Positions 53,499-61,447 of a stretch of 64,000 nucleotides of DNA are shown here, one piece after another (the stretch's first letter is position 1; the number at the start of each line of letters is the position of its first letter). The notes under the pieces were generated by a model. It ran no database searches, had not been told where the DNA came from, and saw nothing but the letters and a program-made list of their open reading frames with translations. The position numbers were made by a program, and so were the translations under genes. The stretch comes from JAKCDU01 sp035551615 (GTDB lineage Bacteria; Actinomycetota; Acidimicrobiia; Acidimicrobiales; Palsa-688): the NCBI GenBank assembly GCA_035551615.1, contig DASZNC010000077.1, positions 40,071 to 104,070 on the forward strand, written 5' to 3'.

Positions 53499-53969
53499 GT
53501 GCTGGTCTCGGCCGTCGTGTGGAAAGCGTCGCCCGAGCTCATCATGCGCCTGGACGGGCGCTTCGGTGAGCCCCTCGACGCCTACGTCAACGGATCCCAG
53601 GTCTGGCTGCGCGACGACGGGCCGGGCGGCATCCCGTTGGAGTGGCGCCTCCATCCGGTGGCCCACTACGCCCGGCCGCGCGGCATCGGCACCTACGACG
53701 TCTTCGCCGACACCGCCCTGGCCCTGGCCGAGGGTCGGCCGCCGCCGGCCCCACTCGAGGAGCTGTGGGACGGGCTCGAGGTGTTCGCCGCCTACGACGA
53801 CGACGTAGAGCCGCAGCCCCTGGTAGCGGCCGCATTCGCCTCGTTGGGGCTCGAACCGGATGCCGCCGGGCTGGTCGATCACGACCGCATCGGCGACGAC
53901 TGGGAGCGCTCCAGCGGTGCCGTCTCGATCATCGAAGCCCTGCTGCAGCAACTGGCGCCTCACCCCTGA
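53499..53969 (+). CDS. Conserved protein of unknown function
   Basis: 156 residues, GTG start six bases after the PAC2 stop, so probably in the same operon. No family recognised. The sequence is acidic with WRLHPVAHYARPRGIGTYDVF and ELWDGLEVFAAYDDDVEPQPLVAAAFASLG, and no signal peptide or membrane helix. Ends shortly before a terminator hairpin. Confidence 0.6.
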   Translation: MLVSAVVWKASPELIMRLDGRFGEPLDAYVNGSQVWLRDDGPGGIPLEWRLHPVAHYARPRGIGTYDVFADTALALAEGRPPPAPLEELWDGLEVFAAYDDDVEPQPLVAAAFASLGLEPDAAGLVDHDRIGDDWERSSGAVSIIEALLQQLAPHP

Positions 53970-53987
53970 CCGCCCAACCCCTTCCCC

Positions 53988-54012
53988 GGCCGGTGCGAAC
54001 GCTTCACCGGCC
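53988..54012 (+). terminator. Intrinsic terminator between convergent genes
   Basis: GGCCGGTG (53988-53995) pairs with CACCGGCC (54005-54012) across a nine-base loop and is followed on the + strand by TCGTTT. It ends the PAC2 operon; it is also 36 bases past the end of the convergent gene at 54048. Confidence 0.65.
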
Positions 54013-54047
54013 TCGTTTCTGGCGCCGCGCTCAGGCCCAGCCGTCTC

Positions 54048-54662
54048 CTAGCGGCGCTCCGGCTCGAGGCCGTAGTGCAGGTCGACCTGGCGGAGCACCC
54101 AGGCGAAGGCGGCCACGCCGTCGACCACCTTGACGTCGATCAGGTCGTGATCTGACGGGGCCACGTCGTGGGCCCGTTTGGTCAGGCAGTGGACGAAGCC
54201 GTCCCATGCCGCCGGGCTCAGTGCGCACAGCGGAGGGAAGGTGCGGCCCCGGCTGACCTTGACGACCCTCGACATGAGATCCTGGGGCGGCCGGCCCTTC
54301 TTCAACGGCGGCAGCGTCCCCAGCACAGGCACATCCGGCGCGCCGAAGCGCCCGGAATCGCCCTCCACGACGGTGTGGGCCACGTAGGTTCGACCGACCA
54401 GCAGCACCCCGATCTCGGGCGTCAGGCTGGGTACCGGTCGGGTGAGCCGCTCCATGTAGTCGACCGCCAGCATCGACGTCAGCGCGCTGAGGGCGGTTAT
54501 CCGCTCCATCTCCTCGTCGACCCGGTGGTCCAGGTCACGGGCGATGGCGCCGTCGGCTCCCAGTCCTTTGAGGTAGCGGTCCAGGTCGGTCCGGCCGAAG
54601 CGGGTACTGGCAGCCCGAACGGTGACCGACTGCTGGCGTGGGCGCCAGTTCGGGAGGGCCAA
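54048..54662 (-). CDS. Protein of unknown function, cotranscribed with a NUDIX gene
   Basis: 204 residues if TTG 54662 is used; this lies just before the NUDIX gene stop and shares its transcription. I recognise no family. RYLKGLGADGAIARDLDHRVDEEMERITALSALTSMLAVDYMERL is a helical core; VLLVGRTYVAHTVVEGDSGRFG and DLIDVKVVDGVAAFAWVLRQVDLHY form beta-alpha elements. No signal peptide. Start is uncertain because the upstream frame stays open into the NUDIX gene. Confidence 0.5.
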   Translation of the reverse strand: MALPNWRPRQQSVTVRAASTRFGRTDLDRYLKGLGADGAIARDLDHRVDEEMERITALSALTSMLAVDYMERLTRPVPSLTPEIGVLLVGRTYVAHTVVEGDSGRFGAPDVPVLGTLPPLKKGRPPQDLMSRVVKVSRGRTFPPLCALSPAAWDGFVHCLTKRAHDVAPSDHDLIDVKVVDGVAAFAWVLRQVDLHYGLEPERR

Positions 54663-54666
54663 ACGG

Positions 54667-55350
54667 TCAGCTCCGCCAGGTCGACGAGCGGGGCATGTCG
54701 AACACGATGTCAAAGGACCGGCCCCGGATGGCTTCGAACGCCATCTCCCGCCACCGCCCGCCGCCGGCCAGCGGCTCGGGTAGGGCGTCCTCGGCGAACC
54801 AGCCGACATCCCGCGTCTCCAGCGGGTGGGGCCGCAACTGGCCGCCGATGGCCCGGCAGTGGAACACCAGCGAGTAGAACGGCAGGCCGGTCGCACCCAG
54901 GCGTAGACCGTCGAACACGGCGACCAGGCGGAGCGGCTCGACCACGATGCCGGCCTCCTCCTCGACCTCCTTCACGACCACCTCGGCCGGCGAGTAGCCG
55001 ATATCGGCCCAGCCGGTCGGGTACAGCCACACGCCGGAGTCGCCCCGCTGGATGAGGAGCAGCTCGCCCTTGTCGTTGCCGACGATGGCGCCGACGGTGA
55101 CCTTCGGGGTCACGTAGCCGGCCACGCCCTGACCGACGCTCTTCAGCCAGCCGGCGACGACGGTGTCCTCGTCGATGTCGTCGGCGTCGTGGCCGGATGC
55201 CACCCGGATGTCGGCCGCCACCTTCAGAACCTCCTCGAAGCGCTCCCGCTCGTAGAGGCTCTGGGTGAAGCCCAGACCGGTTCGGGCGATCCCCGCCAGA
55301 GCCTCGCTCCAACGGACGAGGTCCACCTCGGTGACAGGACGTGCCGGCAT
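54667..55350 (-). CDS. NUDIX hydrolase with N-terminal NUDIX_N domain
   Basis: 227 residues. Residues 1-65 (LVRWSEALAGIARTGLGFTQSLYERERFEEVLKVAADI) are the NUDIX_N helical region of ADP-ribose-type hydrolases, residues 75-200 the NUDIX fold. The Nudix box reads GWADIGYSPAEVVVKEVEEEAGI, with the first Glu replaced by Tyr and Arg by Lys, which is known for this subfamily. Likely hydrolyses a nucleoside diphosphate derivative. ATG start lies eight bases after TAGATT. Confidence 0.88.
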   Translation of the reverse strand: MPARPVTEVDLVRWSEALAGIARTGLGFTQSLYERERFEEVLKVAADIRVASGHDADDIDEDTVVAGWLKSVGQGVAGYVTPKVTVGAIVGNDKGELLLIQRGDSGVWLYPTGWADIGYSPAEVVVKEVEEEAGIVVEPLRLVAVFDGLRLGATGLPFYSLVFHCRAIGGQLRPHPLETRDVGWFAEDALPEPLAGGGRWREMAFEAIRGRSFDIVFDMPRSSTWRS

Positions 55351-55358
55351 CAAAAGTG

Positions 55359-55364
55359 AATCTA
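55359..55364 (-). promoter_or_regulatory. -10 box of the NUDIX gene (leaderless)
   Basis: TAGATT on the minus strand ends eight bases before the ATG at 55350. It lies in a 30-base AT-rich gap shared with the divergent gene, whose own box TAAAAT is five bases further. Confidence 0.55.
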
Positions 55365-55368
55365 GAAC

Positions 55369-55374
55369 TAAAAT
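55369..55374 (+). promoter_or_regulatory. -10 box of the 83-residue Cys protein gene (leaderless)
   Basis: TAAAAT ends six bases before the GTG at 55381. It is the best -10 match in the window and leaves no room for a ribosome binding site. Confidence 0.6.
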
Positions 55375-55380
55375 CACGCA

Positions 55381-55632
55381 GTGGGCGTCTACGAGGACTG
55401 CCGCCACTACCTGCGCCGCACGACGGCCAGCGGGGAGGCGGTGCAGAAATGCCGGCTCAGTGCGAACACCGAGGACCCGTTCGCCTGCCCGGACGGCTGC
55501 CTGTTCCTCGAGGTCCGATCCGTGTCCGACGCCGGGTGGACGCAAGCCCCGACCGAGCGCATGTCGAACACCGCCGATGCACTGGCCGCCCTGCCGCCGG
55601 AGAAGCGCCGGAAGCCGCGAAAGCGACGTTGA
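55381..55632 (+). CDS. Small Cys-rich protein, possibly zinc-binding
   Basis: 83 residues. Four Cys (C7, C24, C35, C39) in DCRHYLRR, QKCRL and FACPDGCLFLE suggest a small zinc site, with His8 nearby. The C-terminus is basic (PPEKRRKPRKRR). I recall similar small conserved proteins in actinobacteria but not a named function. Own promoter and leaderless GTG start; followed 61 bases later by a two-component system. Confidence 0.7.
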   Translation: MGVYEDCRHYLRRTTASGEAVQKCRLSANTEDPFACPDGCLFLEVRSVSDAGWTQAPTERMSNTADALAALPPEKRRKPRKRR

Positions 55633-55693
55633 CCCGCCGGTTTCCTGGCATATTCCAAGGGTTGTCCAAGGTTCTGACCTCAAGGTGGGCGCC

Positions 55694-56395
55694 ATGACGA
55701 AACCTCGGGTACTCGTGGTCGACGACGAGGAGCACATCACCGAGCTGGTGGCCATGGCGCTCGGCTACAACGGCTACGAGACGGTCCGGGTGGCATCGGG
55801 CCGCCAGGCCCTGGCCTCGGTGGAACAGAGCCGCCCGGATCTGGTGGTCCTCGACGTCATGCTCCCCGACCTCGACGGGTTCGAGGTGGCCCGCCGCATC
55901 CGGACGGCGGAAGGGGCGGGCAAGCACGTACCCATCATCTTCCTCACCGCCCGGGACACGACCGCCGACAAGGTCGAGGGTCTCCGGCTGGGCAGCGACG
56001 ACTACGTCACCAAGCCGTTCAGCGTCGAGGAACTGGTGGAGCGGGTCCGGGCCGTCCTGCGCCGCTCGGGGGCGGCCGGCCCGGGTGAGAGCCTCCTGTC
56101 GTTCGCCGATCTGCAGATGGACGAGGACAGCCGCGACGTGTGGCGCAACGGCCGGCTGGTCGATCTGACCCCGACCGAATACAAGCTCCTCCACTACCTC
56201 CTGGTCAACGCCCGGCGGGTGCTCACTCGAGAGCAGATACTCGAGCACGTCTGGGAGTACACCTTCGCCGGCAACGCCAGCGTGCTGGAGACCTACATCA
56301 GCTACCTTCGCCACAAGATCGACGACGGCGAGGACCAGCCCCTCATCCACACCGTCCGTGGGGTCGGCTACACGCTGCGACTGCCCCGCAGTTGA
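55694..56395 (+). CDS. OmpR-family response regulator
   Basis: 233 residues. Receiver domain 1-120 with acidic pocket D10-D11 (VVDDEEHI), phosphoacceptor Asp54 in VVLDVMLP, Thr/Ser in FLTARD and Lys in YVTKPF. Winged-helix DNA-binding domain 135-233 with LTPTEYKLLHYLLVNARRVLTREQILEHVWEY and TVRGVGYTLR. An RBS GGTGG lies seven bases before the ATG. Overlaps and is coupled to the histidine kinase gene. Confidence 0.95.
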   Translation: MTKPRVLVVDDEEHITELVAMALGYNGYETVRVASGRQALASVEQSRPDLVVLDVMLPDLDGFEVARRIRTAEGAGKHVPIIFLTARDTTADKVEGLRLGSDDYVTKPFSVEELVERVRAVLRRSGAAGPGESLLSFADLQMDEDSRDVWRNGRLVDLTPTEYKLLHYLLVNARRVLTREQILEHVWEYTFAGNASVLETYISYLRHKIDDGEDQPLIHTVRGVGYTLRLPRS

Positions 56396-57777
56396 CCCTC
56401 CGCCTGCGGCTCGTCCTGGCCGTCCTCGCGGTGGTGACACTGGCCCAGGGCATCTTCTTCGCCGTCACGTTCCTGGAGTACCGCAGCTCCGAGTACCAGC
56501 GCCTGGACGAGCAGCTGGCGAACGCCTGGCAGCCGATGGACCGCTACGTCGACACCAAGCTGAACGCCGGGCCCCCCGCCTTCGGCGGCCCCGGCCAGCA
56601 GGGCACCGACGACAACCAGAACCAGCTGCCGCCGCAGACCTGGGTCCAGGTGCGCAACAGCGCCGGCCGGATGGTGCAGACCTTCACTCCCTACCAGAGC
56701 GTAGCCGGACCGAAACTGCCGACCGTGGTGGCCCCGGCGTCGGGACCGGGAACCTATTTCACCTCCGGTGGCTACCGGGTGTACGAACGCAGCGATCCGA
56801 ATCTGGGCGGCTCCCTGCTGGTCGCCATCCCGACCTCCGAGGTCTCCAACGCCCTGCAGCGGCTGGTCCTGATCGAGGGGATCGGCATCGCCGGCCTCCT
56901 GCTGGTCGTCGCCGGTGGCGCCTGGCTCATCCTGCGCCGGGGCCTTCACCCGCTCGAGCGGATGGCCGGTACCGCCTCGCAGATCTCCGCCGGAGACCTG
57001 TCACAACGGGTGACACCGGCGGGCGACGGCACCGAGATCGGCCAGCTGGGACTGGCCCTCAACACGATGCTCGGTGACATCGAGTCGGCCTTCGCCGAGC
57101 GGGAGGCGACCGAGCACCGGCTACGGCAGTTCCTGGCCGATGCCTCCCACGAGCTGCGCACCCCGCTCACCTCCATCCAGGGTTTCGCCGAGTTGTTCCG
57201 GGTCAGTGGAGAGGAGGCGGTGGTGGACCTGCCGACCATCCTCCGCCGCATCGAGGAGGAAGCGGGCCGGATGAAGGGCCTGGTCGAGGACCTGCTGCTC
57301 CTGGCCCGCCTCGACGAGCGCCGGGCCATCGAACGCAAGCCCATGGACCTGGTCGTGCTGGCCGCCGATGCCTGCACCGACGCAGTGGCCACCGATCCGA
57401 CCCGGCCGGTCACCCTCGACGCCCCCCAGCCGGTCCTGGTCCCCGGTGACGAGGCCCATCTCCGCCAAGCGGTGTCGAACCTCATCACCAACGCCCTCCG
57501 GCACACCCCGGCCGGCTCGCCCCTCGAGATCGGTTGCCGGGCGGCCAACGGGTCCGCCGTCATCACTGTCCGCGACCACGGCCCCGGTCTGGACGACGAC
57601 TCGCTGGCCCACGTGTTCGACCGCTTCTGGCAGGGGGACAAGGCCCGGGTCGGCACGGGTGCCGGTCTGGGTTTGTCGATCGTCGCCGGGATCGCCGCCG
57701 AGCACGGCGGTCAGGCCCGGGTCGCCAACGCGCCCGACGGTGGCGCGTTGTTCACCCTCAGTCTGCCGACTTCCTAG
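56392..57777 (+). CDS. Sensor histidine kinase (OmpR-system partner)
   Basis: 461 residues. First membrane helix about 5-25, extracytoplasmic sensor about 26-165 with a Gln/Pro/Gly stretch, second helix about 167-187, HAMP domain, then DHp with the phosphorylated His253 in LADASHELRTPL, and the ATPase: N-box NLITNALRHT, G1 DHGPGLDDD, G2 GAGLGLSIV. It would phosphorylate the upstream regulator. TTG start lies inside the regulator's TGA (TTGA). Signal unknown. Confidence 0.93.
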   Translation: MTLRLRLVLAVLAVVTLAQGIFFAVTFLEYRSSEYQRLDEQLANAWQPMDRYVDTKLNAGPPAFGGPGQQGTDDNQNQLPPQTWVQVRNSAGRMVQTFTPYQSVAGPKLPTVVAPASGPGTYFTSGGYRVYERSDPNLGGSLLVAIPTSEVSNALQRLVLIEGIGIAGLLLVVAGGAWLILRRGLHPLERMAGTASQISAGDLSQRVTPAGDGTEIGQLGLALNTMLGDIESAFAEREATEHRLRQFLADASHELRTPLTSIQGFAELFRVSGEEAVVDLPTILRRIEEEAGRMKGLVEDLLLLARLDERRAIERKPMDLVVLAADACTDAVATDPTRPVTLDAPQPVLVPGDEAHLRQAVSNLITNALRHTPAGSPLEIGCRAANGSAVITVRDHGPGLDDDSLAHVFDRFWQGDKARVGTGAGLGLSIVAGIAAEHGGQARVANAPDGGALFTLSLPTS

Positions 57778-58234
57778 GCGCGTGGCGGCGTTTGTGGACG
57801 AACGCCTTGGCCGCCCCCCACTCCAGCCCGGGCTCGGCCAGCCCCGGATCTATGTCGGCGAACGTGGCCGGCGACAGGTCGTACAGGTCATCGGGGAACG
57901 ACTGCTGGGCGAAGCGGTCCCGGCCGACCGGCGCCGCGCCGGCATCGCGCAGGACGGCCGTCGGGTACCGCACCGCACCCCGCAGCAGGGCCAGCGGCGT
58001 GGTCCTCTGGTCGTCCGGGTCCTGTTCCAGGAGTTTCCTGATCTGGCCGCCGACGGCCGCTCGTGCTTCGGCGGCCGCCGCCTCGGTGGCGGCCCGGACA
58101 TCCGCGGTCAGGACCACCGACTGGGCGGTGGCCACCCGCTCCACCTGGCCGGTGACCCACCCCGGCAGCGCCGCCTCTATCCCGTCGGCCAGCCGGCCGG
58201 CGTACTCCCGCAACTGGGCTTCGGGGTCGGTCAA
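57758..58234 (-). CDS. Protein of unknown function in the larE operon
   Basis: 158 residues. TTG start within the NIL gene stop (TTGA). I recognise no family. It is mostly helical and Ala-rich (LREYAGRLADGIEAALPGWVTGQVERVA), with PDDLYDLSPATFADIDPGLAEPG and a basic end KAFVHKRRHAPRK. No membrane helix. Overlaps the convergent kinase gene end by 20 bases. Confidence 0.6.
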   Translation of the reverse strand: MTDPEAQLREYAGRLADGIEAALPGWVTGQVERVATAQSVVLTADVRAATEAAAAEARAAVGGQIRKLLEQDPDDQRTTPLALLRGAVRYPTAVLRDAGAAPVGRDRFAQQSFPDDLYDLSPATFADIDPGLAEPGLEWGAAKAFVHKRRHAPRKSAD

Positions 58235-58467
58235 CTCTCCAACGGGTGCTCGATGCGATCGACGTCGACACCGACCTCTTCCATCCAGGCGATGGCGGCC
58301 CCCACCCGGTCGGGCGGGCCGTCCAGCTCGCAGACGATCCACCCGATCTCGTCGCTGACATCGGCCCGGCGGATGTTGGGCAGCACCTCGAACTTCTGCA
58401 CCAACTGACCGAGGATCGGTTCGCGCACCAGATCGGCCGGGAACGTGAGGCGGAGCCGGTCGGTCAC
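58231..58467 (-). CDS. NIL domain protein
   Basis: 78 residues, essentially one NIL domain (ferredoxin-like beta-alpha-beta): LTFPADLVREPILGQLVQKFEVLPNIRRADVSDEIGWIVCELDGPPDRVGAAIAWMEEVGVDV. NIL domains are found in methionine ABC ATPases and in sulfur-related proteins. GTG start lies inside the larE stop (GTGA), so it is likely a partner of LarE. Suggests a sulfur or thiol-binding role. Confidence 0.85.
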   Translation of the reverse strand: MTDRLRLTFPADLVREPILGQLVQKFEVLPNIRRADVSDEIGWIVCELDGPPDRVGAAIAWMEEVGVDVDRIEHPLES

Positions 58468-59255
58468 TGCACTACCCCCAGGTTCAGGTTGCCGCTGCGG
58501 AACCCCTCGAGGTCGAGGGTCACGTAGGCGTAACCGGCCGCCTTCACGGCGGTGACGACAGCCGCCCGCTGCTCGACCACCCCGGCCAGGTCGCCCACCG
58601 GCACCTCGATACGGGCCACGTCGCCATAGTGGCGCACCCGCAGTTCGGCGAAGCCCAGGGCCTTCAACGCCTCCTCGGCCGTCGCCACCCGCTGCAGGGT
58701 CCCGAATGTCACCGGCGTACCGTACGGGACCCGGGACGCCAGGCAGGCGGCCGCCGGCTTGTCCCACGCCTCGATCCCCAGTTGCCGGGCGGCCGACCGC
58801 ACCTGGGCCTTGGTGAACCCGGCCTCGACCAGCGGGAAGACGGCGCCCCGCTCCGACGCCGCCTTCTGGCCGGGCCGGTGATCGTCCAGGTCGTCGAGGT
58901 TGACGCCGAGGGCGATCGTCGCCCCGCCTTCGCCGGCGGCCACCCCTTCGAGATGGTCCATCAGCTCGCTCTTGCAGTGGTAGCACCGGTCGGTGCCGTT
59001 GGCGACGTAGGCGGGCCGGCCCAGCTCGTCGGTGACGATCTCCTGCCAGCGCAGTCCGTGGCGGTCGGCGAAGCGCCGGCAGTCGGCTCGCTCGCTGGGC
59101 GCGAGCGAGTCGGAGACGGCCGTCACGGCCAGGCTGCGTGGGCCCAGGACGTCGTGGCTGACCCGGGCCAGGAGGGCCGAGTCCACCCCACCGCTGAAAG
59201 CCACCACGACCCGGTCCAACTCCGACAGCCGGTCGCGTAGCACGTCCAGACTCAA
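58464..59255 (-). CDS. larE: LarE-like ATP-dependent sulfur transferase
   Basis: 263 residues of the PP-loop superfamily: VVVAFSGGVDSALLARV holds the ATP pyrophosphate loop. CYHCKSELM and PAAACLASRVPYG place Cys pairs where LarE has its sacrificial or cluster-binding Cys; here C-x2-C and a later Cys are present, as in the LarE type that carries an iron-sulfur cluster. No larB or larC lies near, so it may serve another sulfur-insertion pathway. TTG start within the AlaX stop (TTGA), with GGAGG eight bases upstream. Confidence 0.85.
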   Translation of the reverse strand: MSLDVLRDRLSELDRVVVAFSGGVDSALLARVSHDVLGPRSLAVTAVSDSLAPSERADCRRFADRHGLRWQEIVTDELGRPAYVANGTDRCYHCKSELMDHLEGVAAGEGGATIALGVNLDDLDDHRPGQKAASERGAVFPLVEAGFTKAQVRSAARQLGIEAWDKPAAACLASRVPYGTPVTFGTLQRVATAEEALKALGFAELRVRHYGDVARIEVPVGDLAGVVEQRAAVVTAVKAAGYAYVTLDLEGFRSGNLNLGVVQ

Positions 59256-59974
59256 CTCCGATCCTCCACCTGCAGGCGTATCCGCTTGTTTCCCTTGCCC
59301 TTCGACTCGGTCTTCAGCACGACCACCCGTCCGACCTCGTCGGTCGTGTGCACGTGGGTGCCGCCGTCGGCCTGCTTGTCGAGGCCGACGATGTCGACCA
59401 CGCGCAGCTCTTTGACCGAATCGGGGACCAGGCTGACCTTGGTGCGGATCAGCGCCTCGTCGAGTACCGCCTCCTCTCGGGGCATGAACGACACCTCGAT
59501 CGGTCGGGCGGCGGCCAGCTCGGCGTTGACCAGCGCCTCCACCTGGGGGCCGAAGCCCTCGGGCAGCGGGTCGAACTCGAAGTCCATCCGGGCCGCCAGC
59601 GGCTCCATGTTCCCGCCCGTCACCGGCACCTTCCATTCGTTCCAGATCACCCCGCACAGCACGTGCAGAGCGGTATGGGTCCGCATCAGGGCGTGCCGCC
59701 GGTCCCAGTCGATAGTGGTGGCGACCTCCTGCCCGACCTCCGGGAGAGCCCCGTCGCCGCCCGCCAGCGTGTGCCACAGGTCGTCGCCCTCCTTGCGCAC
59801 CTCGACGACCTGGTGGCCGGCGATGGACCCGGTGTCGTGGGGCTGGCCCCCACCGGTGGCGTAGAAGATGGTGCGGTCGAGGGCCGCCCGCCGTCCGGTC
59901 GCGTCGACGGCGGTCACGACCGCGCTCAACTCCTTCAGGTAGGCGTCGTGGAGATAGACCTGCTCGGTGGGCAC
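59252..59974 (-). CDS. Alanyl-tRNA editing protein (AlaX-like)
   Basis: 240 residues. Matches the second additional domain of alanyl/threonyl-tRNA synthetases: LDRTIFYATGGGQPHDTG, the zinc-binding HTALH, and GGTHVHTTDEVG (Cys/His zinc site). It hydrolyses Ser- or Gly-tRNA-Ala as a stand-alone editor. GTG start seven bases after a TACGCT box. It leads the AlaX-LarE-NIL-158-residue operon. Confidence 0.9.
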   Translation of the reverse strand: MPTEQVYLHDAYLKELSAVVTAVDATGRRAALDRTIFYATGGGQPHDTGSIAGHQVVEVRKEGDDLWHTLAGGDGALPEVGQEVATTIDWDRRHALMRTHTALHVLCGVIWNEWKVPVTGGNMEPLAARMDFEFDPLPEGFGPQVEALVNAELAAARPIEVSFMPREEAVLDEALIRTKVSLVPDSVKELRVVDIVGLDKQADGGTHVHTTDEVGRVVVLKTESKGKGNKRIRLQVEDRS

Positions 59975-59981
59975 CCGAGAG

Positions 59982-59987
59982 AGCGTA
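59982..59987 (-). promoter_or_regulatory. -10 box of the AlaX operon (leaderless)
   Basis: TACGCT on the minus strand ends seven bases before the GTG at 59974. Confidence 0.5.
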
Positions 59988-60016
59988 GAGCGGCGACCGC
60001 ACCCACGGGGTAGGTC

Positions 60017-60051
60017 TACTGTGCCGCAAGGGGCACCCATCAGCCAGGAGG
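60017..60051 (+). promoter_or_regulatory. -10 box and ribosome binding site of gadB
   Basis: A TACTGT box at 60017-60022 and a perfect AGGAGG at 60046-60051, four bases before the ATG at 60056. This is one of the few clearly leadered starts in the window, with a leader near 27 bases. Confidence 0.55.
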
Positions 60052-60055
60052 TCGC

Positions 60056-61447
60056 ATGGCCGTCGTTCATCACAAGTCGAGCCGCCACCGCGGACCGTCG
60101 GCCCCCAGCCGGGCCACTGGTTCACCGGTCCGGCTCCCCGTCGACGAGCTTCCGGCCCACGGCTCCGGAGCCGAGGACGCCTACGACATGATCACCAGCG
60201 AACTGCTGCTGGACGGGAGTGCCCGACTGAACCTGGCCACGTTCGTGACCACCTCGATGCCGGACCGGGCCCGCCAGCTCATGTCCGACACCGCCGACAA
60301 GAACATGATCGATAAGGACGAATATCCGCAGACGGCGGAGATCGAGCGCCGCTGCGTCAACATCATCTCCCGGTTGTGGCACGCGCCCGACTCCGACGTG
60401 GCGACCGGTTGCTCCACCACCGGGTCCAGCGAGGCGGTGATGCTGTCGGCGATGGCGCTGAAATGGCGCTGGCGCAAGGCCCGGGAGGCCGCCGGCAAGG
60501 CGACCGACCGGCCCAACCTGGTCACCGGCGCCAACGTCCAGGTGTGCTGGGAGAAGTTCTGCCGCTACTGGGAGGTCGAACCCCGCCTGGTACCGGTCGA
60601 GGGTGACCGGTTGCACCTGACCGGGGAGGAGGCGGTGAAGTACTGCGACGAGAACACCATCGGGGTGGCCGCCGTGCTCGGCTCCACCTTCGACGGCAGC
60701 TACGAACCGGTCAAGGAGATCGCCGACCGCCTGGACCGGCTCCAGGAGGAGACCGGGCTCGACATCCCCCTCCACGTCGACGCCGCGTCGGGCGGGTTCG
60801 TCGCCCCCTTCCTCCAGCCGGAGCTGGAGTGGGATTTCCGGGTACCGCGGGTGGCGTCGATCAACGCGTCCGGGCACAAGTACGGGCTGGTGTACCCGGG
60901 CGTCGGCTGGGCGGTGTGGCGGGATCAGGATGCGCTGCCGTCCGAGCTGATCTTCGACGTCAACTACCTGGGCGGGCACATGCCGACGTTCACCCTGAAC
61001 TTCTCCCGCCCGGGCAGCGAGGTGGTGGCCCAGTACTTCATGTTCTCCAACCTGGGCTTCGAGGGCTACCGCGCCGTCCAGCAGCATTCGTCCGACATCG
61101 CCCGCCACCTGGCCTCCGAGGTGGCCGCCATGGGCCCCTACCGGCTGGTCAGCGACGGCTCCGAACTGCCGGTGTTCTCCTTCGCCCTCGACCCGTCGGT
61201 GACCAACTACACGGTGTTCGACGTGTCGGAGCGGCTCCGGGAGCGGGGCTGGTTGGTGCCGGCCTACACCTATCCGGAGAACCGGCAGGACCTGGCCGTG
61301 CTGCGTATCGTCGTTCGGGCCGGGATGACCTTCGACATGGCCGACCGGCTGCTGGACGACCTGCGCCAGAAGACCAGCGACCTGGAACGCCTGTCCCAGC
61401 CGGTTCCCCCGGAGCTGGCCAGCCGGGAAAAACCGTTTGCCCACTGA
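60056..61447 (+). CDS. gadB: Glutamate decarboxylase
   Basis: PLP enzyme making GABA and CO2 from glutamate, which consumes a proton. 463 residues, close to E. coli GadB (466). Key sequence: VATGCSTTGSSEAVMLSAMALKWRW, HVDAASGGFVAPFL, and INASGHKYGLVYPG with PLP Lys275. The N-terminus carries His6-type text (VVHHKSSRHRG). No GABA antiporter or acid regulator is next to it. Strong ribosome binding site. Confidence 0.95.
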   Translation: MAVVHHKSSRHRGPSAPSRATGSPVRLPVDELPAHGSGAEDAYDMITSELLLDGSARLNLATFVTTSMPDRARQLMSDTADKNMIDKDEYPQTAEIERRCVNIISRLWHAPDSDVATGCSTTGSSEAVMLSAMALKWRWRKAREAAGKATDRPNLVTGANVQVCWEKFCRYWEVEPRLVPVEGDRLHLTGEEAVKYCDENTIGVAAVLGSTFDGSYEPVKEIADRLDRLQEETGLDIPLHVDAASGGFVAPFLQPELEWDFRVPRVASINASGHKYGLVYPGVGWAVWRDQDALPSELIFDVNYLGGHMPTFTLNFSRPGSEVVAQYFMFSNLGFEGYRAVQQHSSDIARHLASEVAAMGPYRLVSDGSELPVFSFALDPSVTNYTVFDVSERLRERGWLVPAYTYPENRQDLAVLRIVVRAGMTFDMADRLLDDLRQKTSDLERLSQPVPPELASREKPFAH

